Assembly: GCA_021813745.1 (NCBI GenBank)
Contig: JAKAJO010000070.1
Span: 1-64,000 of the forward strand
Length of the DNA: 64,000 nt
Direction of reading: 5' to 3'
Source: Acidobacteriota bacterium
Lineage (GTDB): Bacteria; Acidobacteriota; Terriglobia; Terriglobales; Acidobacteriaceae
Each line of letters starts with the position of its first letter. Position 1 is the first letter of the stretch. The translations under genes were made by a program, and so were the position numbers. The notes beneath the pieces are model-generated. The model worked only from the letters and a program-made list of their open reading frames with translations, searched no databases and was not told where the DNA came from. Below are positions 41,832-50,261 of this stretch, piece by piece.

Positions 41832-43607
41832 ATGGCGGAAAACTATGCACCTCAGGTGCAAGCCACCTTGGGCCTTACCGGGTTGACCAGCAACGCGATG
41901 GCTCTCATCTCGCCCGGTGCCTTCCTGTGGCTCGCCTTCTTCATTCAGGCAACCATGGGCAGGCCGACCTCCGCACCTGACATGTGGTTCGGCATTCTCT
42001 TCGCACTACTGCTCTGTCTGGCTACCGCGGTCTCCTATGCCGAGATTTCGAGGCTCTACCCCGGCACCGGATCCAGTTACTACTCTGCCGAGCAGGCTCT
42101 CCTCGCCAAGGACAAAGCCTTCAAGTATGTGCGCGTTGCCAAGTTCATCGTGGGCTGGGGGTCTCATCTTTACTACTGGGTGTATCCCGGCGTAATCGTG
42201 GCAACGGCCGGCATCTTCGTAGGCTATGTGGTCGGCTTTCTCTATCCCAATTTCATGAGTGGGTCCAATCCCGGGCCGGTGTTCATGGCACTCGTTGCGG
42301 TCGCCTTCTCCTTTTTTGTCGCGTGGATCGCGCAGAAGGGTGCAGGCGCTTCGACTGCCGTAAATCTCGCTATCAACGTCGTGCAGATCTCTGCGCTGCT
42401 TGTCTTCAGCGTGCTCGCGCTGGGCTATCGCATCAATCATCCGGCCGGGTCCGCAGGTTTCCAGTACGATGCACAAACGCTTTCAACCTATACCTACCAA
42501 TTCGCCACCAAACCTGATGGCACCATCATTCGCGACGCAGCAGGGATACCTCAGCCATTGTTGAACTCGGTCGGCGAGCCAACACCCTACGTCATCACCT
42601 ATCCAGAAAAGAATGCCAGCGGCAATTTTCTTACGCACCCCAAGGCTTCCTCTGTTGTAACTCCGCACAAGCTTGGCTGGGTTTTTATTCAGGCCACAGT
42701 TGCCATCCTCATCCTCGTTGGCTTTGAGTCCGCCACCTCAATGGGTAGTCAGGCGAAAAACCCAACCAAAAACATCCCCATCGCTGTGATTGTCTCGCTG
42801 CTCATTCAGGGCCTCATCTGCTACCTGATTGAGTACTTCGCAGCGAACTACTTCCTGAACTCCGGCTATACCATGCAGAGTGCAGCCGTGTCAGCCGCAC
42901 CCATCGGCGACATGATGATCATCGTCGGCGATGCTCTGCTCGGCCAGGGGCACGGAAAATATTTCATGCTGGCCGAAGCGATCACTGTGTTCTTCGCACT
43001 CATCGGCACCACGCTCAGTTGCATGAGCACCAGCGCTCGAGTCACCTACGCCATGGGGAAGGACAATGATGCGCATGATCACTTTGGCATCCTACACGCA
43101 CGGTCGCTCACACCCCGTCGTGCCATCTGGACCTTGGCCGCCATCTCCGCTTTGCTCGGTACTTTGGCGGTCTCGCTCGTTTTTGCCGACGGCAGCGCGC
43201 CCAGTGACAGCACTATTGCAGCTCTACCCCACGGCATCTTCTCCAGCTTCGGATACACCACACACGACAAGCTTGCGGCCATGCCCAACTCCCTGTTGAC
43301 AATCACCCTCACATCGAACTTCGGCACATTCATCCTCTATGCCTTTAGCTGCTTGCTGTGTATTGTGGCCTTCCACAAGCGCGCGGACTTCAGCTTCTTC
43401 CGGCACATGCTCATTCCAGTCCTTGGTCTGGTGGCCAACCTGGTGTGCATGGCTTTCTATCTCATCGGCCCCTTCATGGGCTACGGCCCTTCAAAGGAAC
43501 CACTGCTGGCCCTGGCAGTTGCCGGCATTTGGGGCCTTTATGGTGCCTACTATTTCCTGCGCACATCCAAGGCAAAAGGCAAAGCTGTCTTGCTGGAAGC
43601 TAATTAG
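41832..43607 (+). CDS. APC-superfamily amino acid permease
   Basis: 12-14 TM segments, APC N-terminal pattern GLTSNAMALISPGAFLWL...SYAEISRLYPGTGSSYY. Confidence 0.88.
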   Translation: MAENYAPQVQATLGLTGLTSNAMALISPGAFLWLAFFIQATMGRPTSAPDMWFGILFALLLCLATAVSYAEISRLYPGTGSSYYSAEQALLAKDKAFKYVRVAKFIVGWGSHLYYWVYPGVIVATAGIFVGYVVGFLYPNFMSGSNPGPVFMALVAVAFSFFVAWIAQKGAGASTAVNLAINVVQISALLVFSVLALGYRINHPAGSAGFQYDAQTLSTYTYQFATKPDGTIIRDAAGIPQPLLNSVGEPTPYVITYPEKNASGNFLTHPKASSVVTPHKLGWVFIQATVAILILVGFESATSMGSQAKNPTKNIPIAVIVSLLIQGLICYLIEYFAANYFLNSGYTMQSAAVSAAPIGDMMIIVGDALLGQGHGKYFMLAEAITVFFALIGTTLSCMSTSARVTYAMGKDNDAHDHFGILHARSLTPRRAIWTLAAISALLGTLAVSLVFADGSAPSDSTIAALPHGIFSSFGYTTHDKLAAMPNSLLTITLTSNFGTFILYAFSCLLCIVAFHKRADFSFFRHMLIPVLGLVANLVCMAFYLIGPFMGYGPSKEPLLALAVAGIWGLYGAYYFLRTSKAKGKAVLLEAN

Positions 43608-43770
43608 GTGCACCAGTCTGCATCAACTCGACCACAGCACTGGGGTTGCCTAGCACGATTCCCCCGTAGCGGAAGGAATAAGCGATATCACCCACCGCCC
43701 TATATCAAACGACATTACAGAATCAACCAGGCATTGCGCAGCAGCGTGAGATTCCCCACAGGTGGCGACT

Positions 43771-44574
43771 ATGTTGGATGTAGTCTTCGGTCAGGCCAGT
43801 GACCCCGGGAAGGTAAGAATCAACAATGAGGACGCAATGGGAAGTTTCATCCCCAACTCGCGTCATCAGGCACGTTCCCATGGCTATCTGTTCGCAGTAG
43901 CTGATGGCGTAGGCGGCATGGATCTGGGCGAGGTCGCCTCTTCAACAGCCGTTTCCGCGCTTGTGGATGAGTTCGCGAAAGCGCAACCCGATGCCATGCT
44001 CATAAGCCTTCTGCCGCGCCTGCTTCAACACGCCAATGCCGCCGTTCACGACCGCACACTCGCACCGGAGTATCGTGGCAAGAAAATGGCGACAACCCTC
44101 GTGGCCTCTGCTCTGCGCCACGATCAGGCAATCATCTCCCACGTCGGCGACTCGCGTTGTTATCTCGTGCGCAGCGGCCGTGCCAAGCAGATAACGCAGG
44201 ATCATACCTGGGTAAACGAGCAGCGAAAACTTGGCCTGATCTCTGCCGATGAAATTTTGTCCTCAGAGGCACGCCACGTGCTTATACGTTCGTTAGGACC
44301 GGAATTGTTCGTCTCGCCTGATACCACCGCTCTCACGCTGCAATCCGGTGACGTGCTCGTCCTCTGCTCTGATGGCGTGCATGACGAAATGAACCTTGAG
44401 GAAATGACGTCCATTGTCTCGCAACATAAAGGAATTGAGGAAATCGCCCATGAACTGGTTGCCCGCGCGGTGGAGATTGACGGCAGTGATAATACAACAG
44501 CGCAAGTCATTCGCGTGCGATCGGTGGAACAGGTAGGCATGTACCGGGGTCGCCCCTACCGGACGTCTCTCTGA
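43771..44574 (+). CDS. PP2C-type Ser/Thr protein phosphatase
   Basis: RINNEDAMG, FAVADGVGGMDLGEVAS, ISHVGDSRCYLVRSG, LCSDGVHDEM, DGSDNTTAQVI. Confidence 0.95.
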   Translation: MLDVVFGQASDPGKVRINNEDAMGSFIPNSRHQARSHGYLFAVADGVGGMDLGEVASSTAVSALVDEFAKAQPDAMLISLLPRLLQHANAAVHDRTLAPEYRGKKMATTLVASALRHDQAIISHVGDSRCYLVRSGRAKQITQDHTWVNEQRKLGLISADEILSSEARHVLIRSLGPELFVSPDTTALTLQSGDVLVLCSDGVHDEMNLEEMTSIVSQHKGIEEIAHELVARAVEIDGSDNTTAQVIRVRSVEQVGMYRGRPYRTSL

Positions 44575-44673
44575 TCCGCTAAACAGCTTCAAAAAAGACT
44601 GACGAAGCCCTTGCAATTCTTCAAATCTTTCCCGGAAAGTAAGAACAGCCTGCCTAACGGAGCATGAAACCCT

Positions 44674-45648
44674 ATGGGTTTTCTTGACAGCATCGAAGCT
44701 GGATCGCAAATTGACTCCTATCGCATCGAAGAGGCCATCGCACACAGTGGCATGGCATCCATCTTTCGTGCCGTTGACCTGCGCGACAACCGCGTAGTGG
44801 CATTGAAAATTCCCCATCCCGATATGGAAGCCGACCCCATCCTCTTCGACCGTTTTCAACGAGAGGCCGGCATCGGTGAACGCCTCAACAATCCCGGCGT
44901 TATGCGCGTGTACAGCGGGGAAAAGCGCTCGCGCGTCTACATGGTCATGGAGTGGTGCGAAGGCCGCCTCCTCCGCCAGATTCTGCAGGAAGGCCCGCTC
45001 TCGCAGGCAAGATCCATCCGCATCGCCATCTCCGTGCTCAACGCACTCGAGTACATTCACAACAACGGCGTGGTTCATCGCGACCTGAAACCCGAAAACA
45101 TCATGGTTGACGCAAACGACAACATCAAGCTCATGGACTTCGGCATTGCCGGAGACTCTTCCGCCCGTCGGCTCACCTACGCCAACTTCACCGCAACCAT
45201 GGGAACCGCAGACTACATTTCTCCCGAGCAGATTAAGGGCAAACGTGGCGACGGCCGCTCAGACATTTACTCCCTCGGCGTCATCCTCTACGAGATGCTC
45301 ACCGGCAAGCTTCCCTTCTCCGGTTCTTCGCCCCTGGAGGTAATGAACGATCGCCTCCTGAACCATCCCACACCACCCACTGTGGCCAACCCCGCCCTTT
45401 CTCCTCAATTGCAGGAGGTCCTGTATCGCGCTCTGGAGCGAGACCCCAAGAACAGGTATGCCCGCGCCCGCGATTTTGCATGGGATTTGCAGCATTTAGA
45501 AGAGATCGGCGTCGCGGATCGCCCTGAACTGCGAAACTGGCAGAGGCGTAAAGCTCATCTGCCCCGCACTATTCTCTATTATTTCGCTCTTGCACTCATT
45601 CCTGTTGTTATCCTGTTGTTGATGGTGCTGGTTGCCCATCGCCGCTAG
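44674..45648 (+). CDS. Ser/Thr protein kinase with C-terminal TM
   Basis: HRDLKPENIMVD, DFGIAG, GTADYISPEQ; C-terminal TM YYFALALIPVVILLLMVLVA. Confidence 0.95.
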   Translation: MGFLDSIEAGSQIDSYRIEEAIAHSGMASIFRAVDLRDNRVVALKIPHPDMEADPILFDRFQREAGIGERLNNPGVMRVYSGEKRSRVYMVMEWCEGRLLRQILQEGPLSQARSIRIAISVLNALEYIHNNGVVHRDLKPENIMVDANDNIKLMDFGIAGDSSARRLTYANFTATMGTADYISPEQIKGKRGDGRSDIYSLGVILYEMLTGKLPFSGSSPLEVMNDRLLNHPTPPTVANPALSPQLQEVLYRALERDPKNRYARARDFAWDLQHLEEIGVADRPELRNWQRRKAHLPRTILYYFALALIPVVILLLMVLVAHRR

Positions 45649-45743
45649 ACTGGCTCCCACAGCAAATCTTCATGGGTTCTTTATGCCTGGAACCCTACAA
45701 TGCACTTGAATCCTCATTCCCTTTTTCGTCCAGAAGGAGATAC

Positions 45744-47174
45744 ATGTCGACTGAGTACCGGAACTTTCTTGCTCTCTCTTATGACGAGCTTGAAGAACTG
45801 AACCTGCAAGCAAAGGCAGATCGCGCTGCGCGCCTCTCGCCAGACGAAATCCGCGAAAAGCGGCTCAAATACCTGACCGACGAGAAGCGGATTAAAGCCG
45901 TAACCGTGCTGTTCAGCGACTTGGAAGGCCGCCTGCACCTGCTCGATTACGATAAGAAGTTCCTGATCAACTCCTACGAGAACCTTACCTTTGACGGCTC
46001 ATCCATCCGCGGCTTCACGGCCCAGAAGGAGAGCGACCTCCGCCTCGGCATCGACTGGAGCGCTTTTTACTGGGTACCGGCGGATGTCTTCGGCACCGGC
46101 AAGGTGGTCGTCTTCGGCACCGTCATCGACAAAGACGGCTCTCTCTACTCCGGCGACCTGCGCGGCGTGCTCAAGAACTATGCTGACACGCTTTTCAAGG
46201 AGAAGGGGTTCACCCTCAACGCTGCCAATGAGATAGAGGGCTTCCTCTTCGCGGGTTGCGATGCGGAGCGCAAGTTCCACGAGACCGGCAAGTTTGAATT
46301 CATCAATACGGGTGGTTACTACCACGTCCTTCCGCTGGACCCGCTCCGCAAGTTCATTGACACGGCGGCGGAAGTGCAGCGCGCCATGGGCTTCCAAAAT
46401 GAAAAGGATCACCCCGAGGTCGCGCCCAGCCAGTTTGAAATTAATTACGGCTACGGCGAAGTGGTGGCTGCCGCCGACCAGATCCAGCTTTACAAGCTCC
46501 TCACCCGCCAGATTGCAAACAATTTGGGCTACACGGCAAGCTTCCTGCCCAAGCCCGTTGTAGGCGTCAACGGCAACGGCATGCACACCAATGTTTCCAT
46601 CTCCAAGGACAAGACCAATCTCTTCTGGGACGACAAAGGTCAGGAGAAGCTCTCGTCTTTTGGATGGGACTTCGTTGATCGCATCCTCAGCCATGCACTC
46701 GACATCTGCCTCATCATGAACTCGAGCGTCAATGCATATCGCCGGCTCGATCCGCACTTTGAAGCCCCAAACCAGATCAAAGCCTCGGCCACGGATCGCG
46801 GCTCCATGGTGCGCATCCCTATCGGCAACTCCAAGTCCATGCGCATTGAGGTCCGCTCGGTGGCGCCGGACGCCAACCCCTACCTTGCCCTCTACTCCAT
46901 CTTCAAGACCGGAATTGAAGGCAAGAAGGCTGCGATTGACAACCTGCGCCAGGCACAGCGCTATCTGCCGGACCACATCCAGCAAGCCATCGATGATTTC
47001 AAGGCATCGAAGTGGATTGCCGAGATGCTGGGTTCGGATGTTCAGGGTCGCTACGCTGATCTCAAGCAGGCTTCGGCAGACCGCTGCCCACGCGCGCTGG
47101 GCACCTTCGTCAAGGGTGCTGAGGTGCAGTACCACCACGAGGTCTACAACCAGTCGCTTTGGAATCTCTTCTAA
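45744..47174 (+). CDS. glnA: Glutamine synthetase type I
   Basis: FDGSSIRGF, PSQFEINYGYGE, GNGMHTNVS, RIPIGNSKSMRIEVRSVAPDANPYLA. Confidence 0.94.
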   Translation: MSTEYRNFLALSYDELEELNLQAKADRAARLSPDEIREKRLKYLTDEKRIKAVTVLFSDLEGRLHLLDYDKKFLINSYENLTFDGSSIRGFTAQKESDLRLGIDWSAFYWVPADVFGTGKVVVFGTVIDKDGSLYSGDLRGVLKNYADTLFKEKGFTLNAANEIEGFLFAGCDAERKFHETGKFEFINTGGYYHVLPLDPLRKFIDTAAEVQRAMGFQNEKDHPEVAPSQFEINYGYGEVVAAADQIQLYKLLTRQIANNLGYTASFLPKPVVGVNGNGMHTNVSISKDKTNLFWDDKGQEKLSSFGWDFVDRILSHALDICLIMNSSVNAYRRLDPHFEAPNQIKASATDRGSMVRIPIGNSKSMRIEVRSVAPDANPYLALYSIFKTGIEGKKAAIDNLRQAQRYLPDHIQQAIDDFKASKWIAEMLGSDVQGRYADLKQASADRCPRALGTFVKGAEVQYHHEVYNQSLWNLF

Positions 47175-47217
47175 ACAGCGGCTTCCCCCGGGGTTCAACC
47201 TCCGGACTGGCGCAACT

Positions 47218-47254
47218 GCGGCGTAGCCAACGGTGGCTGCGCCGCTTGCTTTTG
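47218..47254 (+). terminator. Rho-independent terminator after glnA
   Basis: GCGGCG-T-AGCC-AACGGT-GGCT-G-CGCCGC-TTGCTTTT. Confidence 0.75.
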
Positions 47255-47320
47255 TGCACTAATTAGCTTTACGCCGCTCGAGCCTGCAGAGCACAAACCC
47301 GCAACCTTGACCCATAGTTT

Positions 47321-47545
47321 TCACCGGTGAAAACGGGAAATAAGGTAGAAGATCACAGACAGCACAATGCTGATAAGAATTGAGGTCCCAAGCGGGAAGA
47401 ATACGGACACATGCTTGCCTCGATAGACAAAGTCTCCAGGCAACCGCCCCAGTGGCAACCCTGTGCGTCCGGCAAAAACCAGCAAGCCTCCAACGAAGAC
47501 CAGCAGAAGCCCAAGCCCCAGCAGTACCTTCCCCAACTCCGCCAT
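47321..47545 (-). CDS. DUF2905 two-TM protein
   Basis: MAELGKVLLGLGLLLVFVGGLLVFAGRTGLPLGRLPGDFVYRGKHVSVFFPLGTSILISIVLS. Confidence 0.85.
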   Translation of the reverse strand: MAELGKVLLGLGLLLVFVGGLLVFAGRTGLPLGRLPGDFVYRGKHVSVFFPLGTSILISIVLSVIFYLISRFHR

Positions 47546-47760
47546 ACATACCCCGCGTGCTCCAAGCTTAGAATACAGCCGCGTAGATATGGGACCGCAT
47601 AGCATGAGCGCCTTCACCTTCCACCGAGCCGCGGCGCAATTTCTTCCCTGGGTGCTCTCCCCGCAAGCCGGATTCGGTCTATTATGGACAGGACTTGGAA
47701 CCTCCGAGCCCCGGAGCGCGTGCGGTGGCCAGCGAACGATCACTTCTGCAGGCTGAATCA

Positions 47761-49887
47761 ATGGCCGACCTTGATCGGCTGCTCGCCCTTTGCGAAGTGC
47801 AGTCTGCCCGCTCCGGCGTTCCCCTGCCGCTTGGAGCGCATGTCCGCGGCAATGGCGTCAACTTCGCAATCTTCAGCCGCCACGCCACCGGCGTCCGCCT
47901 TGACCTGTTTGACCAGCCCGGTCAGATCGAGCCGGTGCGTACTTATATCCTCAACCCGGCGCGCAACAAGACCGGCGATATCTGGCATATCTGGCTGGAG
48001 GGCATCCGCCCCGGTCAGCTTTACGGTTTCCGCATCGCAGGCCCCTACAACCCTGGTGAGGGCCATCGCTTCAACACCGACAAGCTGCTGCTGGACCCCT
48101 ACGCCGTGGCTATCTGCATGGCCTCGGGACAGGACTTTTCCTCCGCCGTAGGTTACGACCCAGCCTCGCCGCAGCTGGACCTCTCCATGTCCCAGGTAGA
48201 TGATGCAGGCTCAGCCCCGAAATCCATCATCCCCTACACAGACTTCGACTGGCGTGGTGACCAGCCTTTGTGTCACCCATGGGAATCCACCGTCATCTAT
48301 GAGCTGCACGTTCGTGGCTTCACCATTGATCCTGGATCCAACGTCTCGGCACCCGGGACCTATCAGGGACTCATTGAAAAGATCCCCTATCTCAAGGATC
48401 TCGGCATCACCGCCGTTGAGCTCATGCCCGTTCAGGAGTTCAACGAACACGAACTGGATCACTTCAACCCACAAACCGGCAAGAGGCTAACCAACTACTG
48501 GGGCTATGACCCTGTGGGCTTCTTTGCGCCCAAGGGATCCTACGCCAGCGTCTGCCGCGATGGCGCGCAGGTGCTTGAGTTCCGCCAGATGGTCCGCGCC
48601 TTCCACGAAGCGGATATTGAAGTCATCCTCGACGTCGTTTTCAACCACACCGCCGAAGGCAACGAGCTAGGCCCGACCCTCAGTTTCCGCGGCATTGATA
48701 ACGCCATCTATTACTGGCTTGACGAGGATCGCCGCTACTATCGCGACTTCACCGGAACCGGACAGACCATCAACGCCGCACATCCCGTCGTCCGCGATCT
48801 CATCCTCGATGCCTTGCGTTATTGGGTCATGGAAATGCACGTTGACGGATTCCGATTCGATCTCGCCTCCGTGCTCGGCCGCGATCGCAACGGCCACATC
48901 CTTGCCGATGCCCCTCTACTCGAACGCATCGCCGAAGACCCCATCCTGCGCGATACCAAGCTCATCGCGGAAGCGTGGGACGCGAGCGGCGCCTACCAGG
49001 TGGGCAGCTTTGCGGATCGCCGCTGGGCCGAGTGGAACGGTCGTTTTCGCGATGATGTGCGCCATTTCTGGCGCGGCGACGATGGCTCCATGGGACGTTT
49101 CGCCAGCCGCATCGCAGGCAGTTCTGACATCTATCGCGGATCCGGCAAAGGCCCGGAATGCAGTGTGAATTTCGTTACCTGCCACGACGGGTTTACGCTC
49201 AACGATCTGGTCAGCTACGCGCGCAAGCACAATGAAGCAAACGGCGAAAACAACCGCGACGGCGTGACCGAGAATCTTAGCTGCAACTACGGACAAGAAG
49301 GTGAGACGGATAACCCAGCCATCGACGATGTACGCAGCCGGCAGATTCGCAACTTCCTGCTCACGCTCGCCATCTCGCGCGGTGTACCCATGTTGCTCGC
49401 CGGCGATGAGTTCCGCCGCACACAGCGTGGCAACAACAACGCCTATTGCCAGGACAACGCCATCAGTTGGATCGACTGGTCCCTTATGCACCGCAACGCA
49501 GACATCTTTCGCTTCGCACGCGGCGTCCTGGCTCTCCGACGCGCGTTTCCTGTGCTGCGCAAGGAATCGTTTTACTCCCCTGAAGACCTGCAGTGGTTTG
49601 CACCAGATGGGCGCGCGCCCGACTGGTTAGATCCCACACAAAAAAGCCTCGCCTTCCTCGTGCGCTGCGACGGCAATCCCTGCCTCTTCCTCATGTTCAA
49701 CGCGTCCACAGAGGCGGTTTCCTTTCTCTTGCCTCCTGCGCAGGACTCCACCACTTGGTACCTCGCCGTGGACACCGGCAGAAGATCGCCGGATGACATT
49801 CATCCTCCCGGTGAAGAACAGACGTTGGGCCATGCAGCACAGTTCGATTTGCGCCCGCGCGCCAGCGCCGTCCTCGTTGCTCGTTAA
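47761..49887 (+). CDS. glgX: Glycogen debranching protein GlgX
   Basis: GH13 motifs DVVFNHTAEGNELGPTLSFRGIDNAIYYWL, DGFRFDLASVLGR, LIAEAWDASG, VTCHDGFTLNDLVSY. Confidence 0.95.
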   Translation: MADLDRLLALCEVQSARSGVPLPLGAHVRGNGVNFAIFSRHATGVRLDLFDQPGQIEPVRTYILNPARNKTGDIWHIWLEGIRPGQLYGFRIAGPYNPGEGHRFNTDKLLLDPYAVAICMASGQDFSSAVGYDPASPQLDLSMSQVDDAGSAPKSIIPYTDFDWRGDQPLCHPWESTVIYELHVRGFTIDPGSNVSAPGTYQGLIEKIPYLKDLGITAVELMPVQEFNEHELDHFNPQTGKRLTNYWGYDPVGFFAPKGSYASVCRDGAQVLEFRQMVRAFHEADIEVILDVVFNHTAEGNELGPTLSFRGIDNAIYYWLDEDRRYYRDFTGTGQTINAAHPVVRDLILDALRYWVMEMHVDGFRFDLASVLGRDRNGHILADAPLLERIAEDPILRDTKLIAEAWDASGAYQVGSFADRRWAEWNGRFRDDVRHFWRGDDGSMGRFASRIAGSSDIYRGSGKGPECSVNFVTCHDGFTLNDLVSYARKHNEANGENNRDGVTENLSCNYGQEGETDNPAIDDVRSRQIRNFLLTLAISRGVPMLLAGDEFRRTQRGNNNAYCQDNAISWIDWSLMHRNADIFRFARGVLALRRAFPVLRKESFYSPEDLQWFAPDGRAPDWLDPTQKSLAFLVRCDGNPCLFLMFNASTEAVSFLLPPAQDSTTWYLAVDTGRRSPDDIHPPGEEQTLGHAAQFDLRPRASAVLVAR

Positions 49888-49922
49888 CCCTACGCCAATC
49901 ACAAATCCATGAGGCTTCGCTC

Positions 49923-50261
49923 TCACGCCTTGAAGGCTGCAACCGCCGTATCGCTGTTTTCGAGAATGTCAAAGATGCGATGCATGCGCACCAGTTCGAA
50001 GGTTGCACGCACTTGTTTTGACATGCCGCTCAGCTTCAGGTCGCCTCCCTTTGCCGTCATTTGGCGAAGGCATGAGAGCATTGCGCCCAGCCCGGAGCTG
50101 TCAACGAAGCGCACCTCGCTCAAGTCAATCACAACCTTGTCAGCCGACTCGAGAACCGGCGCAATATCGTGCTTGAATTCACCACTATTTGCCGCATCCA
50201 GCTCTGCAACTGGAATCCTTGCCACGGCCACGTCATCCTTTCGTTCAACGGCAATCTGCAT
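49923..50261 (-). CDS. STAS anti-sigma factor antagonist
   Basis: VIDLSEVRFVDSSGLGAMLSCLRQM phosphoacceptor motif. Confidence 0.93.
   Translation of the reverse strand: MQIAVERKDDVAVARIPVAELDAANSGEFKHDIAPVLESADKVVIDLSEVRFVDSSGLGAMLSCLRQMTAKGGDLKLSGMSKQVRATFELVRMHRIFDILENSDTAVAAFKA

Noticed and set aside
45999-47198. 399-aa minus-strand ORF opposite glnA
   Set aside because: Antisense shadow of a highly conserved glutamine synthetase; composition and motifs do not look like a real protein.
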